From: Sphingomonas sp. PAMC26645
GTDB taxonomy: Bacteria; Pseudomonadota; Alphaproteobacteria; Sphingomonadales; Sphingomonadaceae
Direction of reading: 5' to 3'
DNA: 64,000 nt
Assembly (NCBI RefSeq): GCF_004795835.1
Contig: NZ_CP039249.1
Location: 2,951,001-3,015,000, forward strand
In this document: positions 35,416-44,125 of the stretch, one piece after another
Position numbering within the stretch: position 1 is the first letter of the stretch
Layout: each line of letters begins with the position of its first letter
The notes under the pieces: generated by a model
Database searches by the model: none
Told to the model about the DNA's origin: nothing
The model's input: only the letters and a program-made list of their open reading frames with translations
Program-made: the position numbers and the translations under genes

Positions 35416-36996
35416 GTGCCGACTCTCATTCCAAAGCTTACCACATGGCGCGCGGATCTTCCCGCCTCCATCGTCGTCGCGCTCGTCGCGCTGCCCCTCT
35501 GTCTCGGCGTCGCGCTCGCGTCGGGTGCGCCGCTGTTCGCCGGCATCATCTCGGGGATCGTCGGCGGTATCGCGGTCGGCCTGTTCTCGAAGTCGCCGCT
35601 GTCGGTCAGCGGCCCTGCCGCGGGCCTGACCGTGATCGTGCTCACTGCGATCGAGAGCATGCCGAGCTACCAGATGTTCCTGATGGCGGTCGTTCTCGCG
35701 GGCGTTCTGCAGATCTGTTTCTCGCTGACCCGCGCGGGTATCCTCAGCGAGTTCGTGCCGTCGTCGGTCATCACCGGCATGCTCGCGGCGATCGGCCTGA
35801 TCCTGATCCTCAAGCAGATCCCGCATGCCGTCGGTTTCGACCGCGAGGCCGAGGGCATCTTCGAATTCACCACCGCGAACGGCATCAATACCTTCTCGCG
35901 AATCCTCGACAGCCTCAGCGCCGCGGTGACGCCAGGTGCGATCCTGATCGCGTCGGTCAGCCTAGCCTTCCTGTTCTGGTGGGATGGCGCCAAGCCGAAG
36001 GACGGCCCGCTGCGCTTCGTCCCCGGCCCGCTGGTGGTCGTGTTGATCGGTATTTTCGGCAACATGCTGCTTGGTGCCGTGAAGCCCGATTGGCAGCTCC
36101 AGGCGACGCATCTCGTTCAGGTGCCGATCACGCAGACCCTGTCGCAATTTCCGTCGCTGTTCACCTTCCCCGACTTCTCCGGGATCACGATGGGCATCGT
36201 CTGGAGCAGCGCCGTGACGCTCGCGATCGTCGCCAGCCTCGAATCGCTGCTGAGCGTCAAGGCGGTCGACGAGATCGATCCGCGCCGCCGCTCGACCGAC
36301 AAGAACTGGGAGCTGATGGCGCAGGGCGGCGGTAACATCCTGTCGGGCCTGATCGGTGGCCTGCCCGTAACCTCGGTGATCGTGCGTTCGTCCGCCAACG
36401 TCGATGCCAAGGCCGAGAGCAAGCTGTCGACGATCCTGCACGGCTTCTGGCTGCTGGTCAGCGTGGCGCTGATCCCGGCGGTGCTGAACCTGATCCCGCT
36501 GTCGGCGCTCGCCGCGGTGCTGATCGCGACCGGCTATAAATTGACCAAGCCCAAGCTCTACACCGAACGCTTCAAGCAGGGTTGGACGCAGTTCATTCCG
36601 TTCGTCGTCACGGTGGCTGCGATCCTGTTCACCGACTTGCTCGAAGGCATCGTCATCGGCCTCGCGGTCGGCTTCGTGTTCGTCGTCGCACGCAACTTCC
36701 GTACCGCGATCACCTTTGCCTGCGACGACGAGGACTGCCTCGTCCGCGCCCGTCGCAACCTGTACTTCATCCACAAATACGAGTTGCAGAAGTCGCTCGC
36801 CAAGGTGCCCGACAATGCGAACCTGCTAATCGACCTGTCGTCGACCAGCTATGTCGATCTCGATAACGTCGACATCATCAACGCGTTCATCAAGGGCGCC
36901 GCTTATCGCGGCATCACCGTGCTCATCCGCGGCGATCTCGCGCTGCGTACGGTCAAGCTTATCAACGCCCCCCAGACCGAGGTCCGTTTCGCATGA
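35416..36996 (+). CDS. SulP family anion transporter (probable bicarbonate uptake)
   Basis: 526 residues from GTG 35416, preceded by AGGAG at six bases; upstream in-frame ATGs are not supported. Membrane domain of about 12-14 helices with the SulP signature ALVALPLCLGVALASGAPLF and SGIVGGIAVGLFS near the N-terminus, AAGLTVIVLTAI, and GLPVTSVIVRSSANVDA. A short STAS-like C-terminal domain (ANLLIDLSSTSYVDLDNVDI) follows. ATGA overlap with beta-carbonic anhydrase implies that the transported anion is bicarbonate (inference; sulfate cannot be ruled out). Confidence 0.9.
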   Translation: MPTLIPKLTTWRADLPASIVVALVALPLCLGVALASGAPLFAGIISGIVGGIAVGLFSKSPLSVSGPAAGLTVIVLTAIESMPSYQMFLMAVVLAGVLQICFSLTRAGILSEFVPSSVITGMLAAIGLILILKQIPHAVGFDREAEGIFEFTTANGINTFSRILDSLSAAVTPGAILIASVSLAFLFWWDGAKPKDGPLRFVPGPLVVVLIGIFGNMLLGAVKPDWQLQATHLVQVPITQTLSQFPSLFTFPDFSGITMGIVWSSAVTLAIVASLESLLSVKAVDEIDPRRRSTDKNWELMAQGGGNILSGLIGGLPVTSVIVRSSANVDAKAESKLSTILHGFWLLVSVALIPAVLNLIPLSALAAVLIATGYKLTKPKLYTERFKQGWTQFIPFVVTVAAILFTDLLEGIVIGLAVGFVFVVARNFRTAITFACDDEDCLVRARRNLYFIHKYELQKSLAKVPDNANLLIDLSSTSYVDLDNVDIINAFIKGAAYRGITVLIRGDLALRTVKLINAPQTEVRFA

Positions 36997-37631
36997 GGCA
37001 GTACAAGCAGCTCCTGCTCGCCAACAAGGCGTGGGCGGCCGAGATCATCGAGGAGAGCGCCGACTTCTTCCAGCGCCAGCTGGTCGGCCAGAACCCGGAG
37101 TTCCTGTGGATCGGCTGTTCGGACAGCCGCGTCGGCCCCGAGCAGATGACCATGACGCCGCCCGGCAACATGTTCATCCACCGCAACATCGCCAACCTCG
37201 TCAACGACGACGATATGAACCTGATGTCGGTGCTGCAATATGCGATCGACGTGCTCGGCGTGCGGCACATCATCATCTGCGGTCATTATGCGTGCGGCGG
37301 GATCCGCGCGACGCTGGACGGCGGCACCACCGGCCCCGTCGACGACTGGCTGAAGACCGCGCGCTGCGTGCTGCACGACCATGCCGACGAGATCGACGCG
37401 CAGCCCGACCGCGAGCAGAAGGTCAACCGGCTGGTGGAGGTCAACGTCCGGGACCAGCTCGTCAGGCTCGCGCGCACCAAGACGATCCAGGGTGCGTTTG
37501 CGCGCGGCCAGGAAGTGCTGCTCCACGGCTGGGTCTACGACATCCGCGACGGGCTGATCAAACCGATGATGGAGATTGATTCGACGACCGTGCTCGAAGA
37601 GGTCGGTCGGCCGGACAAGGTGCTGGTTTAG
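36993..37631 (+). CDS. can: Beta-class carbonic anhydrase
   Basis: 212 residues. Zinc ligands C42, D44 (CSDSR), H98 and C101 (GHYACGG) are all visible. Interconverts CO2 and bicarbonate, supplying carboxylases. Start overlaps the SulP stop (ATGA at 36993-36996), so the pair is co-translated. Length and the GNMFIHRNIANLV dimer motif fit the class. Confidence 0.95.
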   Translation: MRQYKQLLLANKAWAAEIIEESADFFQRQLVGQNPEFLWIGCSDSRVGPEQMTMTPPGNMFIHRNIANLVNDDDMNLMSVLQYAIDVLGVRHIIICGHYACGGIRATLDGGTTGPVDDWLKTARCVLHDHADEIDAQPDREQKVNRLVEVNVRDQLVRLARTKTIQGAFARGQEVLLHGWVYDIRDGLIKPMMEIDSTTVLEEVGRPDKVLV

Positions 37632-37654
37632 GCGAGCGCCACCTGCCTTCGCTT

Positions 37655-37707
37655 GGTTCCCCGCGAGGGTGGGGAACCAGCCTGGGCTCCCGCCTTCGCG
37701 AGAGAAC
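37655..37707. repeat. Intergenic palindrome, CGCGAAGGCG family (diverged)
   Basis: GGTTCCCCGCGAGGGTGGGGAACC is itself palindromic; the right-hand CTCCCGCCTTCGCGAGAGAAC is a partial partner. Lies between convergent can and the TPR/TonB_C protein gene. Confidence 0.75.
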
Positions 37708-37739
37708 AAGAACGGCAACCCGACGCTGCCGATCCGCCC

Positions 37740-39716
37740 CTACCCCGGTAGCTTGAACCGGACCTGTTGCGACAGGCCGCCGCAGCCGAGGCCGCCATCT
37801 GGGCGAAACGTCTTGCTGTACCGTGCGCCGGCCATCGTTTCGGTACCCGCCTTGGTAAACACGAACGGCGGATAGCTCAGCACGGCGCGCTGATGTATTA
37901 CCCGACCGTCGGCGCCGACATCGAACTGCGTTTTGGTCCACCCCTCGAAGCCCCACGCCATCGCTTCATTGGGGAACGTCCCGCCCGCTGACAGGAACCG
38001 TGGCGGCGCATCCAGGATCGCGCACTGGTTCGCCGCCAGTCCCGACCGATCGAACGTCGCACGCGCGGTGGCGGTGTCGCCCGCCTGCTGCTGTAGCGAG
38101 GCGAGACGAATCAGCGCTCCGACGCGCAACGGATCATTCGCGGCGAGCGCCTTGTCGTCCGCGACCTGCTGCAACAACACCCCGCGGCGCGTGCGCGAAC
38201 TGGTCCGCTCCGCCATCAGCAACAGGATTGCCGACCGCGCCTTCGGATCGTTCGCGTAGACCGGCATCGACAGCAGCGGCGTGACCGCGCGCGCGTAGGT
38301 GCCATCCTTCCAACTGTCCGTGCTGCCGGTCTCACGGACGCTTATGTCCAGCGACAGCCGAGCCGTCGGCGGCGCGCCCTGCGCCTCGGCGATCGCAAGC
38401 GCCCGCCGCGCGAGGACGTTGCTCTCCTCGCGTCCGACGACCGCGTTGTTCACGAGTTGATAGAGCGGGGGCAGCGCGGCGATCGATGTGGGTCCGGACT
38501 TCGCCTCCGCCGCGGCCAGCGCGGCACGCTGGCGCACGACCGAAACTGCGTCTGCGCCGCGCTCCTCGCTCGGCAGCGAGAGACCCTTCGACTCGAGCCA
38601 AGTCGCCATGTCGGAATCGAGGAACTTGGTGATCGACGGGCGTTCGAACAACGTCGAACACCGCATCTCGACCCGGACGTTGTAGCGGAAGAACGCGGGC
38701 AGCGCCTTGACCTGTTCGGGCGTCCACGACCAGTCGCGGACCGCCCGAGCAAACTCCAGCGCGACCGCACCACCGCCCGCTGCGTAGATCGGCGCGACGT
38801 TTCTCACCACGCCGTCGTCGCCGATCGTGAATTCGACCACCGCCATGTCCGCCGGCCGTAGATCCGCCTCGCCGCCACACGGCGGCACGTCCATCTGCAC
38901 CGCCGGATCGAACTCGCCCTTGGTCAACCGTCCCGCCCCGGTCATCGCCATATAGCGTCGCGCCTCGTCCGGTTTCCCTGCCAGGAGCGACGCGATCGCT
39001 GCATCGGAACGGGCGGAGACATCGTTCACGTCGGTCTGCGAGGTCAGGCCACCGAGTTGCTTGACCGCGTCGATCGCGTAAACGCGTGCCGGATCATAGG
39101 CGCCGCGATTGAGCAGCAGAATGGCGTGGCGGCGCGCGACCAGCGCCTTCAGCTTGCCATCGGCCTTGAGCGGCTTCAGCAGCGCATCGGCACGAGCGAG
39201 CGCGGCATCCGCAGCAGCGGGGTCAGTGAACGTCTTCGTGTTGGCCAGCGCCAGGATCGAGGCGGCCTTCAGGGCAGGCGTATCCGCAGCCGTCTCGGCG
39301 CTCGCATAGGAATCGCTTGCGCCGGCATAGTCGAGCGCGTCCTCCGCAATGATGCCAAGATTGTAATAGGCGCGCCAGCGGTCCTCTGCGAGCGTGGGAT
39401 CGCTAGCCGGCAGCAGGGCAAGTCCGGCGCGTGCGGCGATTACCGCATCGTCGGAGCGGTCGAGCTTGAACAAAGCCGCGCTCTTGCGGGTAAGTGCGAC
39501 GCCGCGGCTGCGTGACCCAGGTTTGGTACGGGCCTCGAGCCTTTCCCAGGCGGCAAGTGCCGCGGTTTTGTCACCTTTCGTATCGAGCGCGGCTGCTGCG
39601 TCGAAATCCTGTTGTACCGTGGTGGACGCTGGAGCCTGAGCCACCACCTGAACCGCCCCCGCGACGAGCGCCGTCATGCCCGCACCGAACAGACCAACAT
39701 TGCCGAAACGCATCAC
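37740..39716 (-). CDS. Periplasmic TPR protein with two TonB_C-like domains
   Basis: 658 residues. An N-terminal hydrophobic leader (VGLFGAGMTALVAGAVQVVA) precedes TPR-like helical repeats (about residues 35-270). A first beta-rich segment around 285-355 (MAVVEFTIGDDGVVRNVAPI) resembles the C-terminal domain of TonB proteins; more helical repeat follows, and the last 70 residues (TKTQFDVGADGRVIHQRAVL) are a second TonB_C-like unit. There is no TonB-type Pro-rich linker. It may be a Sphingomonas-specific periplasmic adaptor. Function not known; start at 39716 is a guess between two adjacent ATGs. Confidence 0.7.
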   Translation of the reverse strand: MMRFGNVGLFGAGMTALVAGAVQVVAQAPASTTVQQDFDAAAALDTKGDKTAALAAWERLEARTKPGSRSRGVALTRKSAALFKLDRSDDAVIAARAGLALLPASDPTLAEDRWRAYYNLGIIAEDALDYAGASDSYASAETAADTPALKAASILALANTKTFTDPAAADAALARADALLKPLKADGKLKALVARRHAILLLNRGAYDPARVYAIDAVKQLGGLTSQTDVNDVSARSDAAIASLLAGKPDEARRYMAMTGAGRLTKGEFDPAVQMDVPPCGGEADLRPADMAVVEFTIGDDGVVRNVAPIYAAGGGAVALEFARAVRDWSWTPEQVKALPAFFRYNVRVEMRCSTLFERPSITKFLDSDMATWLESKGLSLPSEERGADAVSVVRQRAALAAAEAKSGPTSIAALPPLYQLVNNAVVGREESNVLARRALAIAEAQGAPPTARLSLDISVRETGSTDSWKDGTYARAVTPLLSMPVYANDPKARSAILLLMAERTSSRTRRGVLLQQVADDKALAANDPLRVGALIRLASLQQQAGDTATARATFDRSGLAANQCAILDAPPRFLSAGGTFPNEAMAWGFEGWTKTQFDVGADGRVIHQRAVLSYPPFVFTKAGTETMAGARYSKTFRPDGGLGCGGLSQQVRFKLPG

Positions 39717-39766
39717 TTTCCCCCAAGCGTAGTTCCGCCGCAGTCTGCAATGGTTCGGGAAAGGAT

Positions 39767-40149
39767 GCCAGAGGGTCTGTAAGCCGGGTTCTGTCCATTT
39801 CCGATCCTTCGATACGGAAGTTAGGCGACCATTCCTCTAGGACGACGGTTGCCCGCCGCCTCAAGCAATCAACCCGGGTGACGAGCTGAAACGAAGCCCA
39901 TGTGCCACCCCTATTCGATCTTGCTCCCGGTGGGGTTTGCCGTGCCGCCCCTGTTACCAGGCGCGCGGTGCGCTCTTACCGCACCCTTTCACTCTGACCG
40001 CCCCGACCGAAGCCGAGGGTTGGCCGTCTGCTCTCTGTGGCACTTTCCCTGAGGTCACCCTCGCCGGGCGTTACCCGGCACCGTCGTTTCGCGGAGCCCG
40101 GACTTTCCTCGCGTGTCCAAAGACACCCGCGGCCGCCCGACCCTCTGGC
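39767..40149 (-). ncRNA. rnpB: RNase P RNA (rnpB, class A)
   Basis: 383 nt on the minus strand. Ends pair: GCCAGAGGGTC at the 5' side with GACCCTCTGGC at the 3' side. The 5' core GAGGAAAGTCCGGGCT and the 3' core ACAGAACCCGGCTTACAG are diagnostic of bacterial RNase P RNA, as is the GGTAACGCCCGGCGAGGGTG stretch. Catalytic RNA that matures tRNA 5' ends. No protein-coding ORF is real in this span. Confidence 0.97.
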
Positions 40150-40206
40150 GAGGCGAGCCCTAGCGCGGGTGCGGGCGATGCACCACCGTTTTTAGCGGGG
40201 GCGCCA

Positions 40207-40330
40207 ATCCTCCCCCGCCAGGGGGAGGTGGCTGGCGCTTGCCAGTCGGAGGGGGAGGAAAGGGACAACCTCTGTTCCGTGTCCTCCCCCTCCGTTACCT
40301 TCGGTGCCACCTCCCCCTGCGGGGGAGGAT
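40207..40330. repeat. Intergenic palindrome, CCTCCCCCGC family
   Basis: ATCCTCCCCCGCCAGGGGGA pairs with TCCCCCTGCGGGGGAGGAT; internal GGAGGGGGAGGA / TCCTCCCCCTCC pair. Lies between rnpB and the amidase, on the upstream side of rnpB, so its terminator role would be for the amidase transcript (minus strand). Confidence 0.85.
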
Positions 40331-40335
40331 GAGGA

Positions 40336-41025
40336 TTAGTCGTCGCCCATTGGTTTCGGCAACAGCAACGCCAGCAAGATGCACCGGCACTCCGCATCGA
40401 CCTCACCGTCGATCAGTTCCGGTCGAAATCGCCGCTGGAACGCCATCGTCGCCGCCATCCGGTTTTCGACGTCGTAGCCAAAGCGTTCGAGTGCGAGGCA
40501 GAAGCCGCCCTCGGTCCAGCCCGGGTCCATCAGATTCTTGGTCGGCCGCGGCAGCGCCAGCCGGCGCCGCGCCAGTTCGTGCCACGGAAACAGCTCGCCC
40601 GGATCGCGCTTGCGCACCGGGGCGATGTCGGAATGGCCGACGATGTTGCCGCGCGTGATCTCGTGACGATCCTTGATCTCGGCGACCAGCGCCACGACCG
40701 ATGCGATCTGCTCGGGCGGGAACGGGCGATAGCCGAACTCGTGGCCGGGATTGACGATCTCGATGCCGATGCTGGCCGAGTTGACGTCGTCGACGTCGCG
40801 CCAGTGCGACTTGCCCGCGTGCCAGGCGCGCTTGTCCTCCGCGACCATGCGCAGGACCGTGCCGTCCTCCTCCACCAGGTAATGCGACGACACCTTCGCC
40901 TCGGGATCGCGCAACCGGGCGATCGCCGACGCGCCGTCCTGCATCCCGGTATAATGCAGCACGATCATGGTGATGGGCAGCGAACGATCGTCGAAATTAG
41001 GTGACGGGGTCTCGATGAACTTCAA
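40336..41025 (-). CDS. N-acetylmuramoyl-L-alanine amidase (amidase_2)
   Basis: 229 residues. Zinc and catalytic elements in order: IVLHYTGM, SSHYLVEEDGTV, WHAGKSHWRD, IGIEIVNPG and GHSDIAPVRKRDPGELFPW. The C-terminal 50 residues look like a peptidoglycan-binding helical unit (FGYDVENRMAATMAFQRRF). No signal peptide, so it may be cytosolic, AmpD-type, recycling anhydromuropeptides, or be exported by another route. AmpD proteins are shorter and lack a PG-binding domain; AmiD has one. Confidence 0.88.
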   Translation of the reverse strand: MKFIETPSPNFDDRSLPITMIVLHYTGMQDGASAIARLRDPEAKVSSHYLVEEDGTVLRMVAEDKRAWHAGKSHWRDVDDVNSASIGIEIVNPGHEFGYRPFPPEQIASVVALVAEIKDRHEITRGNIVGHSDIAPVRKRDPGELFPWHELARRRLALPRPTKNLMDPGWTEGGFCLALERFGYDVENRMAATMAFQRRFRPELIDGEVDAECRCILLALLLPKPMGDD

Positions 41026-41248
41026 GCCAGCTTCCCTTCTAGCCGTCGGGCCAGCACCGATGGCGCAGTCTCGATCGCGGCGATCGTGACGCTACATTGT
41101 GACGCCACCGCTCGACCGCATCAATAGCCTACGCGCATAAGCAGACGCTTCGTGAAGGAGTCGTGGTCGGGGCTACACGTGATTCGGCGGGTCCCTCTTG
41201 CCGTCCGCCCGCATCCGGGCGAAAGCCGCTCGCGAAAAGGGAGTTGCC

Positions 41249-41803
41249 ATGTCCGTGATGTCCGACCGCTGGATCCGCGAGCGCGCGCTGGGCGATGCGA
41301 TGATCGAACCGTTCCACGAAGCGCAGCGCAGCGACGGCTGCATCTCGTACGGGCTGTCGTCCTACGGCTACGACGCGCGCGTTGCCGACGAGTTCAAGAT
41401 CTTCACCAACGTCGACAGCGCGATCGTCGACCCTAAGGACTTTGCCGCAAACAGCTTCGTCGATCGCAAGACCGACGTCTGCATCATCCCGCCCAACAGC
41501 TTCGCGCTCGCCCGCACCGTCGAATATTTTCGCGTGCCGCGCGATGTGCTGGTGATCTGTCTGGGCAAATCGACCTATGCGCGGTGCGGGATCATCGTCA
41601 ACGTGACGCCGCTGGAGCCGGAATGGGAGGGGCATGTGACGCTGGAATTCTCCAACACCACACCGCTGCCTGCCAAAATCTATGCGAACGAGGGTGCGTG
41701 CCAGTTCCTGTTCCTCAAGGGGAACGAGCCTTGCGAGGTGAGTTATGCGGACCGGGCGGGGAAATATATGGGGCAGCGGGGGGTGACGCTGCCGCGGCTT
41801 TAG
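41249..41803 (+). CDS. dcd: dCTP deaminase
   Basis: 184 residues from ATG 41249, with AAAAGGGAG ten bases before; this matches the family start MS-MSD-WIRE. Homotrimeric enzyme turning dCTP into dUTP, the main source of dUMP for thymidylate. [20 protein letters not shown] contains the active-site Ser/Arg, and [13 protein letters not shown] the glutamate. The stop is followed immediately by the long TTGGGC repeat. Confidence 0.95.
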   Translation: MSVMSDRWIRERALGDAMIEPFHEAQRSDGCISYGLSSYGYDARVADEFKIFTNVDSAIVDPKDFAANSFVDRKTDVCIIPPNSFALARTVEYFRVPRDVLVICLGKSTYARCGIIVNVTPLEPEWEGHVTLEFSNTTPLPAKIYANEGACQFLFLKGNEPCEVSYADRAGKYMGQRGVTLPRL

Positions 41804-41805
41804 GG

Positions 41806-41949
41806 CTTGGGCTAGGCTTGGGCTTGGACTTGGGCTTGGGCTTGGGCTTGGGCTTGGGCTTGGGCTTGGGCTTGGGCTTGGGCTTGGGCTTGGGCTTGGG
41901 CTTGGGCTTGGGCTTGGGCTTGGGCTTGGGCTTGGGCTTGGGCTTGGGC
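41806..41949. repeat. Telomere-like TTGGGC hexanucleotide tract
   Basis: 20 perfect TTGGGC units at 41830-41949, preceded by several degenerate units (41806-41829). On the plus strand GGG occurs every six bases, the pattern of a G-quadruplex. It starts 2-3 bases after the dcd stop codon and would be in the dcd mRNA 3' end. Slippage should make the unit number differ between isolates. Confidence 0.95.
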
Positions 41950-42019
41950 GGAACTGAGTCAGGCGGCTACCGCGAACCTCGAGGCAACAAGCGGATCACA
42001 CGTCCCCCGCACTCGACCT

Positions 42020-42116
42020 CCCCAGCGGAGGCCTGGGCCTCAGTAGCAATGTCTCGGTTACGGCGCTCACCGTTCAATTGACAGCGTCCCCAATTGGGCC
42101 CCGGCCTTCGCCGGGG
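42020..42116. repeat. Intergenic palindrome, GGCCGGGG family (diverged)
   Basis: CCCCAGCGGAGGCCTGGGCC on the left and GGGCCCCGGCCTTCGCCGGGG on the right are the same elements seen at 4383 and 59586, with changes in the left arm. Confidence 0.75.
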
Positions 42117-42343
42117 TAGCGCCGTGCTTTTGTTGGTCGACGATGTTTACGGGTATCGACAACGGTACGATCGCTTAGGAAGCGCGCACCCGCGGACAAA
42201 AAATGACAAATCGTCGTCTGTATGCAACCCAACAGCGGACGGCTCACCTGCTGCCAAGACGGCACGTCCATATGGCGTAATGCTTTACAGCAGATGATAG
42301 CTCGCCGCCCGACAGACACAGATCCGATCTACCTGTTTAGCTT

Positions 42344-42397
42344 GTTTCCCCGCGAAGGCGGGGACCCAGACTGGGCTCCCGCCTTCGCGGAAGAACA
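42344..42397. repeat. Intergenic palindrome, CGCGAAGGCG family
   Basis: GTTTCCCCGCGAAGGCGGGG and CTCCCGCCTTCGCGGAAGAAC bracket ACCCAGACTGGG. Follows no gene directly on its left and lies downstream of the TPR gene (which is on the minus strand). Confidence 0.85.
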
Positions 42398-42463
42398 AGG
42401 TAGCAAGCCGGCTTTCAAATGACCCACCCCAACGATTACCGAGTGGTGATCGTTGGGAGGTAG

Positions 42464-42826
42464 TTAGCGAGTCGCGATCTGCTGCGATTGCCGCGCCAAC
42501 GCACGGCTGGCCAGATCGTGCGAGGACGCCACTGCGCCCGATGGCAGGTCCATCGCGACCGCTGGGCGGTCGAGCACCGCCGCATACAGCGCGCGTGCCT
42601 CCGACTCGCGACCGGTACGGTGATAGACCGATGCGAGATTGAGCATGAGCTCGGGACGCTGCGGGAAAATCCTCCGCTCGGCGACGATGCGCTGTTCCGC
42701 CGTCGACAGGTCGCCCGCCGCTATCGCGACGTACCCAGTGCGATCCGTCGACGCGGACTGGTCCGCCAACGCCGGCGTGGCTGCACCCAAGGTTGCTAGA
42801 ACGAACAGGACGGTCTTGCGCATCAT
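42464..42826 (-). CDS. Small secreted TPR-like protein
   Basis: 120 residues. Signal peptide (RKTVLFVLATLGAATPALA) and a single TPR-like helical pair (LMLNLASVYHRTGRESEARA). No family beyond TPR. Alone between the dcd region and the exbD gene. Confidence 0.75.
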   Translation of the reverse strand: MMRKTVLFVLATLGAATPALADQSASTDRTGYVAIAAGDLSTAEQRIVAERRIFPQRPELMLNLASVYHRTGRESEARALYAAVLDRPAVAMDLPSGAVASSHDLASRALARQSQQIATR

Positions 42827-43007
42827 CCATCTCCACTGACCTTCGCGTATCGGAAGGTTTCATTTTTATGACAACGGTGTGTCACTTCGATGACTGTCAT
42901 ACAAGCACATTGATCAAGTTCGCTCCCGCGAGGGGATTATCTCCTTTCGATGCACCACGACGCGTTCCGCCGCTGCGGTTCGTCCGCCGTCCGGTGACGA
43001 CCGCACG

Positions 43008-43041
43008 ACAAAAAAAGGGCGGCCCCGGAGGACCGCCCTTT
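43008..43041 (-). terminator. Rho-independent terminator of the tonB-exbB-exbD-exbD operon
   Basis: On the minus strand AAAGGGCGG, loop about 10 bases, CCGCCCTTT followed by a seven-T run (A-run on the plus strand at 43010-43016). About 30 bases after the last exbD stop. Confidence 0.9.
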
Positions 43042-43069
43042 GGACGTTCGATACTGCACGCAGCAGGAC

Positions 43070-43498
43070 CTAGAAGGCGTTGCGATACTGCTCGTTGCCG
43101 ATGAAGCCGAGCTTGGTGATCGCGGACCGCTTGATGACGGCCAGCGTGCGATCGACCACTTCATACTTCGATTCGGGATCGGGCTGGAAGTGGAGTTCGG
43201 GCTCTGGCGTCATGCCGGCGGACTGGTCCAGATACTGGCGCAGCGTCACCTCGTCGACCGGCGAACCGTTCCATGCGACCGTACCGGCGGGATCGATCGA
43301 GATCTTGTTCTTCTGCGGATCGACCGGGTTCTGCGGCTGGTTCTTGCTGTTGACCGGAAGGTCGACCTTCACCGCATGCGTCTGAATGGGGATCGTGATG
43401 ATGAACATGATGAGGAGAACGAGCAGGACGTCGATCAACGGCGTCATGTTCATTTCCATCATCGGCGCGCCATCTTCTTTGCCGCCGCTCATTGCCAT
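43070..43498 (-). CDS. exbD: Biopolymer transport protein ExbD (second copy)
   Basis: 142 residues. Short cytoplasmic N-terminus, MTPLIDVLLVLLIMFIITIP with the essential membrane aspartate, then a periplasmic domain. With ExbB it forms the proton channel energising TonB. Last of the four-gene operon. Differs markedly from the other ExbD in its periplasmic part (long Asn/Pro segment), so the two may work on different TonB partners. Confidence 0.92.
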   Translation of the reverse strand: MAMSGGKEDGAPMMEMNMTPLIDVLLVLLIMFIITIPIQTHAVKVDLPVNSKNQPQNPVDPQKNKISIDPAGTVAWNGSPVDEVTLRQYLDQSAGMTPEPELHFQPDPESKYEVVDRTLAVIKRSAITKLGFIGNEQYRNAF

Positions 43499-43557
43499 CT
43501 TATACTACTCCTAAATACGTCCGAGCGATCATCAGCGTTCGGCATCAGCGTTCGCCA

Positions 43558-44034
43558 TCAACGTTCGGTGGTGCCGCCGGGAGGCGGTTCGGAGATGAAG
43601 CCGACGCGGGCGAACCCAGCCTGCTGCATCGTGTAGATCGTCGCGCCGATGCAGCGATACGGTGCATTCACGTCGCCGCGGATGTGAGCCTCGGGCAATT
43701 CGAGACCAGCCGCGTTGACACCGCCCTGACGTGCGATCTCAGCCTTCAGCTTGTCGACGGCACGCTGCAGCAGCTCCTCGTGGGTCACCGGCGAAAGCCC
43801 CCAGTACACCTGGCACTGTCCGCCAGCCGACGTTACCGACAGCGAGACGTTCTCAGGCTTGGTCATCGTCGGATCGAAACGAACATCCGGCAGCTTCAGC
43901 TGCACAGCCTGAACCGCGACGGTCGTCGTCACCAGGAAGATGATCAGGAGCACGAGCATGACGTCGACCAGCGGCGTCGTATTGATGTCCGATATCGAAC
44001 TCTCGGTGGAATCGCCACCAACACTCATCGCCAT
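43558..44034 (-). CDS. exbD: Biopolymer transport protein ExbD (first copy)
   Basis: 158 residues. NTTPLVDVMLVLLIIFLVTT with the conserved membrane aspartate; periplasmic domain includes CQVYWGLSPVTHEELLQRAV. Middle gene between exbB and the other exbD. About 90 bases separate it from exbB, with a hairpin in the gap. Confidence 0.93.
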   Translation of the reverse strand: MAMSVGGDSTESSISDINTTPLVDVMLVLLIIFLVTTTVAVQAVQLKLPDVRFDPTMTKPENVSLSVTSAGGQCQVYWGLSPVTHEELLQRAVDKLKAEIARQGGVNAAGLELPEAHIRGDVNAPYRCIGATIYTMQQAGFARVGFISEPPPGGTTER

Positions 44035-44087
44035 GTGCGAACTATCCTATCCATTTGATCGCCACCGGAACCGCCGGCGGCAATGAA

Positions 44088-44115
44088 GCGGGGCCGCTGC
44101 TGGCAGCAGCCCCGC
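44088..44115 (-). other. Intercistronic hairpin between exbB and exbD
   Basis: GCGGGGC-C-GCTGC, loop TG, GCAGC-A-GCCCCGC: twelve base pairs with one mismatch. No T-run follows on the minus strand, so it is likely an mRNA stabiliser or partial attenuator giving more exbB/tonB than exbD. Confidence 0.55.
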
Positions 44116-44125
44116 CTTTCGCGTC

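Larger units (their letters stand above)
41950..42463. other. Gene-poor stretch after dcd
   Basis: 514 bases without a supportable gene. It holds two palindromes (42020-42116 and 42344-42397) and otherwise unassigned sequence. Short open frames exist on both strands but have no ribosome-binding sites or recognisable proteins. Confidence 0.6.

Noticed and set aside
39571..40406. Open frames over rnpB
   Set aside because: They lie in the RNase P RNA, whose conserved core and closing stem are clear.
41584..42081. Frame that translates the TTGGGC tract as a poly-Gly-Leu protein
   Set aside because: It overlaps dcd in another frame, so the poly-Gly-Leu is a by-product of the DNA repeat.
42094..42297. 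Small frame in the repeat-rich gap after dcd
   Set aside because: Starts within a palindrome, no ribosome-binding site, no similarity seen.
19474..42397. Regular recurrence of palindromes as a CRISPR array
   Set aside because: Copies are kilobases apart with genes between and are self-inverted pairs, not short regularly spaced repeats.
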